Of a DNA stretch of 9,256 bases, positions 1-6,501 are shown in pieces. Each line of letters begins with the position of its first letter. Position 1 is the first letter of the stretch. Source of the DNA: Bacteroidales bacterium (GTDB lineage: Bacteria; Bacteroidota; Bacteroidia; Bacteroidales; P3); NCBI GenBank assembly GCA_031286005.1, contig JAITVC010000110.1:1-9256 (forward strand), read 5' to 3'. The notes below the pieces were generated by a model. That model was not told the origin of the DNA, did not search any database, and saw nothing but the letters and a program-made list of their open reading frames with translations. The position numbers were made by a program, and so were the translations under genes.

Positions 1-46
1 TTGCTTTGCCCGTTGGATTAAAAACAAACCACATGGCTGGGGGCAT
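1..46 (-). CDS. 5' end of an unrecognised gene, running off the left edge
   Basis: The minus strand is open from position 115 (just after a TAG at 116-118) to the window edge. The first ATG in that frame is at 46-44, giving a start MPPAMWFVFNPTGKA. The 23 codons upstream of it (residues include DEPNFENIKYDLKN) also look protein-like but have no ATG, GTG or TTG. So either translation starts at 46, or the gene has lost its original start. An ATG at 99-97 lies one frame off and hits a stop after 11 codons, which would fit a small frameshift at the 5' end. I do not recognise the family: the piece is too short. A good Bacteroidota promoter on the same strand (470-501) could drive it, but the leader would be about 350-420 bases. 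Confidence 0.3.
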   Translation of the reverse strand, partial: MPPAMWFVFNPTGKA

Positions 47-121
47 AATCCTTGATGTGTTCTTTAAATCATACTTGATGTTCTCGAAGTTTGGTTCATC
101 GGTCTGTTTTCCTTTCTATTA

Positions 122-164
122 AAGGCTTTGCCTTAACTCGGCTCTTTCTTTGTTCGACAAAGAA
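122..164. repeat. Two small hairpins / inverted repeats upstream of the left-edge gene
   Basis: There is a 5-bp stem AAGGC/GCCTT with loop TTT at 122-134. There is also an 8-bp perfect stem TTCTTTGT/ACAAAGAA with loop TCG at 146-164. Both lie just upstream of the minus-strand left-edge gene, so in RNA they would sit in its leader and in DNA they could be a protein-binding site. The AAAGAACAAAAAG-type wording around 157-171 resembles low-complexity dispersed repeats common in Bacteroidota intergenic DNA. That last point is an impression, not a match I could verify. Confidence 0.4.
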
Positions 165-199
165 CAAAAAGTATCTTTTCAGAAGTTTTCAATCCGTTA

Positions 200-231
200 G
201 TTGTTTTTTTGCTGTTTTTTTTGTATCTTTG
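200..231 (+). promoter_or_regulatory. Bacteroidota-type promoter for a short RNA
   Basis: The -7 box TATCTTTG (224-231) fits TAnnTTTG exactly. GTTG at 200-203 matches three of four bases of the TTTG -33 box with a 20-base spacer. A T8 run and a G directly precede the -7 box, the same arrangement as in the promoters of the transporter gene and ruvB in this window. Transcription should start near 235-238. Confidence 0.6.
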
Positions 232-235
232 TCGT

Positions 236-327
236 GCCTTTCTTTGTTTTAGGTTTGTAAATCAGGTTAATGTTAGTCGTCAAACTTATTTTTCTTGCAT
301 TTAAAGCCGGCAAGAAAGGCTTTTTTT
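236..327 (+). ncRNA. Candidate short non-coding RNA or orphan leader with alternative hairpins
   Basis: This is the stretch between a predicted promoter (200-231) and a terminator hairpin, about 90 bases. It has no ORF of useful length. Two stems compete. Stem A pairs TTTCTTGC (291-298) with GCAAGAAA (310-317). Stem B pairs AAAGCC (303-308) with GGCTTT (318-323) and is followed by T7. The 5' arm of B sits in the loop of A and B's 3' arm abuts A directly, leaving no connecting bases, so the two cannot form together. This is the geometry of an attenuator, but only a 16-codon ORF (ATG at 328-330, TGA ending at 378) follows, so a free-standing small RNA is equally likely. It does not match 6S, SRP RNA, tmRNA or any riboswitch I know. 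The start is approximate. Confidence 0.4.
303..327 (+). terminator. Intrinsic terminator hairpin
   Basis: A 6-bp stem AAAGCC/GGCTTT (303-308 with 318-323) closes a 9-base loop and runs into seven T (321-327). The T tract exists only on the plus strand, so the terminator should act rightward and end the short RNA started near 236. Confidence 0.6.
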
Positions 328-469
328 ATGCTATTACAAGCTGACAAGGCTCGCAAAATCGCAGGTTATGATTCTTGATTGATGAGTTAAGGGTGATGAG
401 TTTTTTAGTTTTGTTATTTTTTGTTTGTCTGTTTTCTTTGTTATTTACTAATTGAAATAAGTAACGCCA

Positions 470-501
470 CAAAGTTAAGAAAAATTTTTGAATCTACCAA
501 A
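470..501 (-). promoter_or_regulatory. Well-matched Bacteroidota promoter pointing left
   Basis: Read on the minus strand, TTTG (501-498), a 20-base spacer and TAACTTTG (477-470) fit both consensus boxes without mismatch. Transcription would start near 465 and run left. It would pass antisense through the candidate short RNA (236-327) and reach the left-edge gene. No other minus-strand gene lies in between. Confidence 0.55.
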
Positions 502-518
502 TTTTTCATGAAAAATTT
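499..518. repeat. Perfect 20-bp palindrome
   Basis: The sequence AAATTTTTCATGAAAAATTT is its own reverse complement over all 20 bases. It overlaps the -33 box of the leftward promoter by three bases (499-501), a position typical for an operator. It is AT-rich, so part of the symmetry could be chance. Confidence 0.5.
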
Positions 519-530
519 TACATAAAAAGC

Positions 531-549
531 TATATATATATATATATAT
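531..549. repeat. (TA)n microsatellite
   Basis: An uninterrupted alternating TA run of 19 bases lies in the gene-free region, 30 bases from the leftward promoter's -33 box. Such runs vary in length by replication slippage and melt easily. No gene reading frame crosses it. Confidence 0.8.
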
Positions 550-829
550 CAATTAGTTACGCAAAAAACCACTAATCCATAACAATAATAATCCAAAATT
601 ACATTTTTTGAAACGTTGCTTTTTTAAAGAAGATTTGTAGCGGAGCAAAATACATGAAAAATTCGATGTAAAAACAGCCACAAGCGCAATTTACATAGCC
701 CACACCGAAGGCATAATTTAACAAAGATTAGTGATTACCTCTTTTAATTCTTAATTTCTTTTCAGCTTTCGCAAATAGTGCCCCCATACCCACCAAGTAC
801 TCACCAGATAGTTCTCAAATAGCCATCAA
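550..829. other. AT-rich gene-free stretch with no clear content
   Basis: I found no ORF, tRNA, promoter with both boxes, or terminator here. One 12-base word, ATTTACATAGCC at 689-700, recurs at 1045-1056 next to the tandem repeats. CATGAAAAATT at 653-663 repeats 507-517 in the palindrome. These look like remnants of repeat spread and not of a gene. Confidence 0.5.
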
Positions 830-873
830 GTCCACTACAACTCCACTACAAGTCCACTACATCTCCACTACAG
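830..873. repeat. Tandem repeat, 11-bp unit, four copies
   Basis: The units GTCCACTACAA, CTCCACTACAA, GTCCACTACAT and CTCCACTACAG follow each other without a gap. The first base alternates G/C, so the array can also be read as two 22-bp units. Variation sits only at the first and last base of the unit. No ORF spans it. Confidence 0.85.
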
Positions 874-895
874 GTTACCACCAAGCTATATCCAA

Positions 896-926
896 CCTCG
901 TACCTCGCCCCCAGCTACCTCGTACC
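896..926. repeat. Short direct repeat CCTCGTACC
   Basis: The 9-base word occurs at 896-904 and again at 918-926, start to start 22 bases apart. That is twice the 11-bp period of the neighbouring array. It may be a diverged continuation of the same repetitive tract. Confidence 0.5.
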
Positions 927-967
927 ATTTAATCGCTTAATACCTCTAAATGCGAGTTTTAACCCTA

Positions 968-995
968 ATTTGTAATTTGCAATTCGTAATTTAGT
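968..995. repeat. Tandem heptamer repeat, four imperfect copies
   Basis: ATTTGTA, ATTTGCA, ATTCGTA and ATTTAGT follow directly on each other. The tract runs straight into the 12-bp repeats that start at 996. Confidence 0.65.
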
Positions 996-1051
996 GTATC
1001 ATTTACTGTATCGTTTACTGTATCATTTCAAGATTTACTGTATCATTTACA
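996..1051. repeat. Tandem repeat, 12-bp unit, about four copies
   Basis: GTATCATTTACT (996-1007), GTATCGTTTACT (1008-1019), a copy carrying an 8-base insertion (1020-1039) and GTATCATTTACA (1040-1051). It lies about 90 bases beyond the stop codon of the lipoprotein gene. Its position and AT-richness suggest neutral repeat growth, though regular 11-12 bp phasing could also bend DNA. Confidence 0.8.
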
Positions 1052-1142
1052 TAGCCAAAATTGGAATTTACAGGCCATTTATAGTACCTGTTGAATGATT
1101 TGATTTCTTAAAAAGTGTTAAAATTCATTAAACAAAACGTCG

Positions 1143-2315
1143 CTATTTAAATAAATACGCATTGTTGCGAATTGATTGGCGAATATGTCCAACCATATCT
1201 TGGCTGGCCGTAATCATCAAATCATTATCAACCGGCATAGGGAACGATGGTTTGGAAATTCGCTTTTGCACATCAGCAGGAATGGCGCGCGTATCGCCTT
1301 TAATATCGAACGTTGAACGTGCAACAGAGGTTGATCGTGTAATCGGAAGTGTGCGCATAACACGATAATTGTTTTCTACATTAATAAACGTTAAAACACC
1401 GCCAATTTGAATGCTTTTGCGCTGAATAACTTCAACGACGTTGCAAGATATATGCACAATTTTGGGTATTTTGATGAAATTCCCGGAGGCATCCAGCACA
1501 GGTTTGCCGTTTTCATCAGTTTTATATTCTGTGCCATCTTGAATTTCTTTTGAATAAGATTTCTGCCGGATTTCGCTTTTGGGTTGAAAGATGTTGCAAC
1601 GGTCTAATGTGTATGTAATTTGATATTGACTTGATTCGCGGTCGCAACCGACTTCATATTTAACCCACGAACTATTCAACGTTTGAGGATCAATATCGCC
1701 AAAGTTGTAAATTGCTTCGTTGGGAATGCTATGTCCTGAGCGATTATCCACCGTGTAGCAAACGTATACCGTACCTTTTTCACGGGCTTCGGCTTGAAGT
1801 TCAGCAACATCTTTGTAATTAGAACCAACGTATTGAATCACCTTGTTGAAATCGTTGTAAGCCGCCCGGTATTCAGCCGTAGTATGTTGTTCCATACGTT
1901 TAAGTGCAATGCCATAATGGTAGTCGGCAGCTTTGTGCTTGGCGTCGTTGAGTTGGTTCTCGTACGACTCGTACTGAAAGTTAACCGTATTTTTTACAGA
2001 AGAAGGTAATTCTTCCATACGTTTGTTGCGGGCAATCATCGTTTGGTAAATGGTTATCACGCCATCCCAAATTTCGGGATAATTTTGAGCTTCGAGAGAT
2101 GCCAAGCGCTCTTTGTCGTTCAAATCTGCCAAACGATAAGCATCTCTGAGGATGCCAAGAGATTCTTCGTCGGCAGGATTTTTTTTCAAATCGCTGATGC
2201 TTTTTGTAATGGCATCATCATAACGTCCCCGTTGTAAATATTTGGAAGCACTTGTACAACTAACCACAACAAGCACAATGCCCACTAAAATTAACCAAAA
2301 ATGAAATGATTTCAT
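1143..2315 (-). CDS. Lipoprotein with TPR-like helices, function unknown
   Basis: A 390-residue protein that I cannot assign to a named family. The N-terminus is a lipoprotein signal: one Lys, a hydrophobic core (residues 6-18) and the lipobox VVSC with Cys20 as the lipidated residue. The residues after it (TSASKY) lack the acidic surface-export signal of Bacteroidota, so I infer a periplasm-facing lipoprotein. Residues about 24-64 and 131-181 form amphipathic helix pairs like tetratricopeptide repeats. Residues about 182-390 look beta-rich and contain four cysteines (186, 224, 240, 291) that could form disulfides. The start is the ATG at 2315-2313, because the lipoprotein signal begins there and a promoter -7 box lies 27 bases upstream. 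A longer in-frame reading to 2618 would run through that promoter and into the divergent transporter gene. The gene diverges from the transporter and may serve the same envelope function, but that rests on position only. Confidence 0.8.
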   Translation of the reverse strand: MKSFHFWLILVGIVLVVVSCTSASKYLQRGRYDDAITKSISDLKKNPADEESLGILRDAYRLADLNDKERLASLEAQNYPEIWDGVITIYQTMIARNKRMEELPSSVKNTVNFQYESYENQLNDAKHKAADYHYGIALKRMEQHTTAEYRAAYNDFNKVIQYVGSNYKDVAELQAEAREKGTVYVCYTVDNRSGHSIPNEAIYNFGDIDPQTLNSSWVKYEVGCDRESSQYQITYTLDRCNIFQPKSEIRQKSYSKEIQDGTEYKTDENGKPVLDASGNFIKIPKIVHISCNVVEVIQRKSIQIGGVLTFINVENNYRVMRTLPITRSTSVARSTFDIKGDTRAIPADVQKRISKPSFPMPVDNDLMITASQDMVGHIRQSIRNNAYLFK

Positions 2316-2341
2316 GACTTCTATATATATTCTAAACTTGA

Positions 2342-2369
2342 CAAAAGTACGAAAAAATAAATAAACAAA
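2342..2369 (-). promoter_or_regulatory. Promoter of the lipoprotein gene
   Basis: Read on the minus strand, the -7 box TACTTTTG (2349-2342) fits TAnnTTTG. A TTTG lies at 2369-2366, but the 16-base spacer is shorter than the usual 19-21, so that -33 assignment is weak. The predicted leader is about 20 bases with no Shine-Dalgarno sequence. Confidence 0.55.
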
Positions 2370-2380
2370 CATCTTACTGC

Positions 2381-2411
2381 TTCCAAAATTGCTTTTTTTT
2401 TTGTACCTTTG
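2381..2411 (+). promoter_or_regulatory. Promoter of the transporter/T9SS-cargo operon
   Basis: The -7 box TACCTTTG is at 2404-2411, preceded by G and a run of ten T (2393-2402). At the -33 position only TTCC (2381-2384) is found, a weak match. The leader to the ATG at 2439 would be about 20-24 bases. The homopolymer sits inside the spacer, so a change in its length would alter promoter geometry. Confidence 0.55.
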
Positions 2412-2438
2412 TGCGATACATAAAAGTGTTTCATTACG

Positions 2439-4775
2439 ATGTGGAATAAAATAGTTCGATATATTCTTGGTAACCGGGTTGGGCTTCTCATTGGCATTGG
2501 GTTGTTGACGGTGTTCATGGCGTTTATGGCTATGCGTGTGCAAATGACCTACACGATGCCGCAAGTTCTGCCCGACAGTAATCAAACCATGATTGATTAC
2601 AAAAAATTCTTGGAACAATATGGCGCCGATGGCAATGTGATGTTTGCTGGTGTTTGCGACGAGCGGCTGTATGAACTGAATAATTTCAAAGCATGGGATG
2701 TGCTGGCCTATCGTGTAAAAGAAGTGGAAGGCGTAACCATGACCTTATCGTTTTGCAACGCTTTTCAATTGGTCAAAGAAGATACGAAAAACAAATTTGT
2801 GCTTAAAGATGTGTTTATGCGCAAGCCGATTGATCAGACTGAATTGGACAGTTTGATTAATGTGCTGAATACGCTCCCTTTTTACGATGGATTTCTATAT
2901 AATTCGGAAACCGGTGCCACATTGATGATGATTTTTTTCGATAAAGAAAAAATCAACACCAGCGCCCGCGACAAAATTGTGAAAGATTTGGAACATCTTT
3001 TTGCCGATTTCTCGCAAAAAACCGGAATAGAAACCAATGTTTCGGGATTGCCCTACGTTCGGACCATTACATCGCTCAAGCTGAAACGTGAACTGGTTTT
3101 ATTTTCGTTTTTAGCCGTACTGATTGCGGCCATTATTCTGATGCTGTTTTTTCGCTCGTTCCGTGCGATGGTTGGTCCGATAATGATTGTTGTGATTACG
3201 GTAATTTGGACATTAGGCCTCATGGCGCTTTTGGGCTATGAAATAACGGTTTTGGCGAGTATGTTGCCTCCGTTGTTAATCATTATCGGCATTGAAAATA
3301 GCATTTTCCTAACCAATAAATATCACTACGAATACCGTAAACACGGCAATAAAGTCTTAGCTCTTTCTCGTGCCATTCGCCGAATCGGACGTGCAAACTT
3401 TACGGTTAACCTAACGACTGCCATCGGGTTTACAGCTTTTGTAATCACACCCAACAAAATGCTAATTCAATTTGGAATCACGGCAACGTTGGCTATTATG
3501 CTGTCGTATGTGTTAATTCTAATTTTATTGCCCATATTTTTCAGTTATACGGCTCCTCCAAACACACGTCAGACCGTGCATTTGGACAGCAAATGGATGA
3601 ATACGATTTTAGCCGGAATTGAATGGCTGATTCTGAAAAAACGCGCATGGGTTTTTGCGATTGCCGGTATACTTTTTGTGGTTAGTGTGATTGGTGTTAC
3701 GCAACTCCGAACGTCCGGACGGATTGTTGACGACATTCCCAAACGTGATAAGCTGTATCAAGATTTGCTATTTTTTGAGGACCATTTTGATGGTATTGTT
3801 CCGCTCGAAATCACGATTGATACGAAGCGTCCGCATGGCGTTTTACGGATGCCGTTTTTGTCAAAGTTAAGCGATTTTCAAGATGAACTGATGTTGTTCC
3901 CTGAATTTGCCAAACCGCTTTCCATTATTGAGGTTTTGAAATATGGGAAACAAGCCTATTACAACGGTAATCCGATGTTTTATGATATGCCCAACAGCAA
4001 TGAAATGGCGTTCATCATGGGCTATTTGCCCGATATTGGTGCAAGCAATGACAATCCGATTGCCAATCAAATTATGAAGATTTTTGTCGATAGCACTTTG
4101 CAAAAAACACGCATCAGTGTGCAGATGAAGAATCTGACCACGCCGCAAATTGATACGCTTAAAGAGGATTTGCAGATGATTGTTGATGATATGTTTGAAA
4201 AAGATCGATACGATGTGAATATTACAGGTTCAAGCGTTGTCTTTTTGGAAGGAACTACATTTCTAATCAACAATCTGTTGCAAAGTTTGGCGTTGGCTTT
4301 GGTGTTGATTGTTGCGATTATGGCAATACTGTTCTCATCCGTGAGAATGATTATTTTGGCCACACTTCCAAATTTATTGCCATTGATTATAACAGCCGCC
4401 ATTATGGGCTTTTTCAATATCCCGTTGAAAATGTCAACTATCTTGGTATTCAGCATTGCGCTTGGCATTTCGGTGGATAATACCATTCACTTTTTGTCGC
4501 GCTATCGGTTGGAATTGCGGATCAATAACGGCAAAGTCAAACCGTCGGTAATATATGCTTTGGGCGAATCGGGGTTCAGCATGTTCTATTCGTCTACGAT
4601 TTTATTTCTTGGCTTTTTGATTTTTGCGTTTTCGAGTTTTGGCGGCACACAGTCGGTGGGAGTTTTGGTGTCGTTAACTCTGTTAGTTGCACTACTGGCG
4701 AATTTACTGTTGTTGCCCTCGCTGATATTGGTGTTCGGAAAACCGGTAAAACGCCCGAAAAAAACGAATGAATAA
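2439..4775 (+). CDS. RND/MMPL-type membrane transporter, 12 TM
   Basis: A 778-residue inner-membrane protein of the RND superfamily (COG1033 / MMPL-like, sometimes called HAE3 efflux). Two similar halves each have one leading TM helix, a large periplasmic loop and five clustered helices. TM segments lie at about 14-33, 219-238, 243-266, 270-292, 321-338, 345-370, then 403-422, 612-633, 637-660, 665-687, 712-735 and 739-766. The TM4-equivalent motifs are IGIENSIFLTNKY (283-295) and ALGISVDNTIHFLSRYR (674-690). Asp680 in the second is the usual proton-relay type position, while the first half carries Glu286-Asn287 there. Family members are proton-driven and move lipids, hopanoids or hydrophobic molecules; the substrate here cannot be read from sequence. 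No membrane-fusion protein or outer-membrane channel gene is adjacent, which fits this subfamily. The start codon follows the promoter directly. Its last codons overlap the start of the next gene (ATGAATAA). Confidence 0.88.
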   Translation: MWNKIVRYILGNRVGLLIGIGLLTVFMAFMAMRVQMTYTMPQVLPDSNQTMIDYKKFLEQYGADGNVMFAGVCDERLYELNNFKAWDVLAYRVKEVEGVTMTLSFCNAFQLVKEDTKNKFVLKDVFMRKPIDQTELDSLINVLNTLPFYDGFLYNSETGATLMMIFFDKEKINTSARDKIVKDLEHLFADFSQKTGIETNVSGLPYVRTITSLKLKRELVLFSFLAVLIAAIILMLFFRSFRAMVGPIMIVVITVIWTLGLMALLGYEITVLASMLPPLLIIIGIENSIFLTNKYHYEYRKHGNKVLALSRAIRRIGRANFTVNLTTAIGFTAFVITPNKMLIQFGITATLAIMLSYVLILILLPIFFSYTAPPNTRQTVHLDSKWMNTILAGIEWLILKKRAWVFAIAGILFVVSVIGVTQLRTSGRIVDDIPKRDKLYQDLLFFEDHFDGIVPLEITIDTKRPHGVLRMPFLSKLSDFQDELMLFPEFAKPLSIIEVLKYGKQAYYNGNPMFYDMPNSNEMAFIMGYLPDIGASNDNPIANQIMKIFVDSTLQKTRISVQMKNLTTPQIDTLKEDLQMIVDDMFEKDRYDVNITGSSVVFLEGTTFLINNLLQSLALALVLIVAIMAILFSSVRMIILATLPNLLPLIITAAIMGFFNIPLKMSTILVFSIALGISVDNTIHFLSRYRLELRINNGKVKPSVIYALGESGFSMFYSSTILFLGFLIFAFSSFGGTQSVGVLVSLTLLVALLANLLLLPSLILVFGKPVKRPKKTNE

Positions 4776-6501
4776 ATCTATTTGGATAGTATTTTTTTTG
4801 TGTTTAAATTTTACAATGTCAAGCCAAGATATAACGCTGACAGTGGAAAATATAGGCAATGGACACGCCAGACTAACATTCAATAAACCGTCGTGTGCAT
4901 CGTCGGTAATACCTGTCGATTATACGATTTCTCGAAATTTTCCTGATGGTGTTTGGCAGCCCATAATCACGATTCCTAATACCGGTGCTCAAATTGTTTA
5001 TGTAGATAGTTTGTGGCATTGCGACCCATTTTGTGCAGAAAAAATAAGTTATCGAATTAATATTTCATCTGGGATTTGTGTAGGCGCAATTTCTAATATC
5101 ATAGAGGCTTGTATTAATGATAATGAAGAGCCGTCATCAACGCAAATCAATGCTATTAGTGTGAATCCGGACACCGATAGTATAGAATTGTATTGGCCGC
5201 GTGGAAGCTCGCAAGATACCTATGGCTATCTAATTTTTGAAGGACCAAATGCATCGCTTTACGATACTGTTTTAGGAGCAAACACCACAGTTTATACGGC
5301 TAAAGATTTGGCAAATCAGGATTTGATGTTTAATATTAGGGCAATAGATTCCTGTTTGCAGCGCAGCCTTTATGGGGGAGGGTGGAGACAAATTTTCACC
5401 TGCCAATTGGAGCAACTCTCCTGTGCAAAAAATATCCGTGTATCATGGACAGACCCGTCAAACAGTATAACCGATGTGGATCATATTGACATCATGCTGT
5501 CCAAAAATAACGGTGCATACACGATTGCTAAAACCGTTGAGCCTACGGAAATATCAACGACTATCGACTCCGTCGAACATTTGGCCGAATACAAAATATA
5601 TGTTCGTGCGGTAAGTGCAAATCCGGACATTGCATCCAATTCAATGAGTGCATCCATAATTGCCTTAACTGCGCCAAGCGTTAGTTTTGCCTATTTGAAA
5701 ACATTGACCGTATTGGATGAGCAAACGCTTGAAATGCATTGCCATATTGACGCTTCAAACGTTTGGCAAAACCTGTTTGTGTATGCCGATAGCCAACTTA
5801 TAAAGACCGTTTCATATTCGGAGTTTCACTCACAACCATCGCTGCTATTGCCGTATCAAAATGCGGACTATTATTTTGAAATCAGCGATACCTGTGGCGA
5901 TATTAGCGCTGTTTCCAATACTTCAAGGCCTATCCGCTTGAGCGCTGAACGAACAGAGCAAATTGTAGACTTGGAATTTTCGGCCTACAAAAGTTGGTTG
6001 GGACAAATTACACATTATACCTTATTTGAAATTACCAATGGCGATACGGTTGCAAAAGCAACGATTTGGCCAACATTCGACCCGGTTTACAGATATACCG
6101 CAACGCTCACAAATGTTGAGCAGATTTTATATTTGGACTATTTCGTTCGGGCGTATGAGGATGTGTCAAATCCCTATGGAATAAGAGACAGCACACAATC
6201 CAATGTGGTTTCGGTTATCGTCCAAAACGAAGTTCCGGTGAGTTTTCCAACCGGTTTTATGCCGGATGGCATCAGTAAGATTTATCGCCCAATTTACAAG
6301 CCTCGCATGAATGACAACATGCAATTCAGAATCTTCAACAGATTTGGCCAAATGATTTTTTCAACCAATCAACCCCAAGAAGGATGGGATGGCACATTTA
6401 AGGGAAAACCGCAACCGATGGGTGCCTACGTGTATCTGTTTACCATAACTCGCAATGGAATCACCACAACGAAACGGGGTGCATTTACTTTAATCCGCTA
6501 A
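4768..6501 (+). CDS. Secreted FN3-like multidomain protein with T9SS type B sorting domain
   Basis: A 577-residue exported protein. Residues 1-19 form a Sec signal peptide (MNKSIWIVFFLCLNF, then TMSS), with mature sequence likely starting near Gln20. Residues about 21-487 divide into roughly five beta-sandwich units resembling fibronectin type III domains, with recurring ends such as GAISN (106-110), IASNS (288-292), AVSNT (381-385) and TQSNV (476-480). The last 85 or so residues are the gliding-motility-associated / T9SS type B C-terminal signal: FPTGFMPDG (493-501), IFNRFGQMIF (522-531), GWDGTFKG (539-546) and MGAYVY (551-556), ending in GAFTLIR. Such cargo crosses the outer membrane by the type IX system and is held at, or released from, the surface. 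No catalytic domain is visible, so an adhesive or structural role is likely. The start overlaps the transporter stop by 8 bases, so it is translationally coupled to that gene. Confidence 0.88.
   Translation: MNKSIWIVFFLCLNFTMSSQDITLTVENIGNGHARLTFNKPSCASSVIPVDYTISRNFPDGVWQPIITIPNTGAQIVYVDSLWHCDPFCAEKISYRINISSGICVGAISNIIEACINDNEEPSSTQINAISVNPDTDSIELYWPRGSSQDTYGYLIFEGPNASLYDTVLGANTTVYTAKDLANQDLMFNIRAIDSCLQRSLYGGGWRQIFTCQLEQLSCAKNIRVSWTDPSNSITDVDHIDIMLSKNNGAYTIAKTVEPTEISTTIDSVEHLAEYKIYVRAVSANPDIASNSMSASIIALTAPSVSFAYLKTLTVLDEQTLEMHCHIDASNVWQNLFVYADSQLIKTVSYSEFHSQPSLLLPYQNADYYFEISDTCGDISAVSNTSRPIRLSAERTEQIVDLEFSAYKSWLGQITHYTLFEITNGDTVAKATIWPTFDPVYRYTATLTNVEQILYLDYFVRAYEDVSNPYGIRDSTQSNVVSVIVQNEVPVSFPTGFMPDGISKIYRPIYKPRMNDNMQFRIFNRFGQMIFSTNQPQEGWDGTFKGKPQPMGAYVYLFTITRNGITTTKRGAFTLIR

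Noticed and set aside
157..195. Second leftward promoter (TACTTTTTG on the minus strand)
   Set aside because: It has one base too many between TA and TTTG, and the best upstream box is only about 16 bases away.
440..465. Plus-strand hairpin GTTATTTA/TAAGTAAC as a regulatory element
   Set aside because: It depends on a G-U pair, is almost all A-T and has no T tract; it is easily expected by chance in such AT-rich DNA.
830..1051. CRISPR array
   Set aside because: The units are 7-12 bp and directly adjacent with no unique spacers, and no cas gene is present.
470..1060. Replication origin in the AT-rich repeat region
   Set aside because: I found no DnaA boxes (TTATNCACA) in it and no origin-linked gene nearby. 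AT-richness and repeats alone are not enough.
1070..1091. Terminator for the lipoprotein gene (ACAGG/CCTGT inverted repeat)
   Set aside because: The stem is only five pairs with a 12-base loop and has no T tract on the minus strand.
2316..2618. In-frame 101-codon N-terminal extension of the lipoprotein gene
   Set aside because: It would run through the gene's own promoter and antisense into the transporter gene, and it would bury the lipoprotein signal peptide inside the protein.
4067..4486. 139-codon minus-strand ORF inside the transporter gene
   Set aside because: It is opposite a well-supported transmembrane protein and is Ile/Lys-rich without any recognisable domain, so it is a shadow frame.
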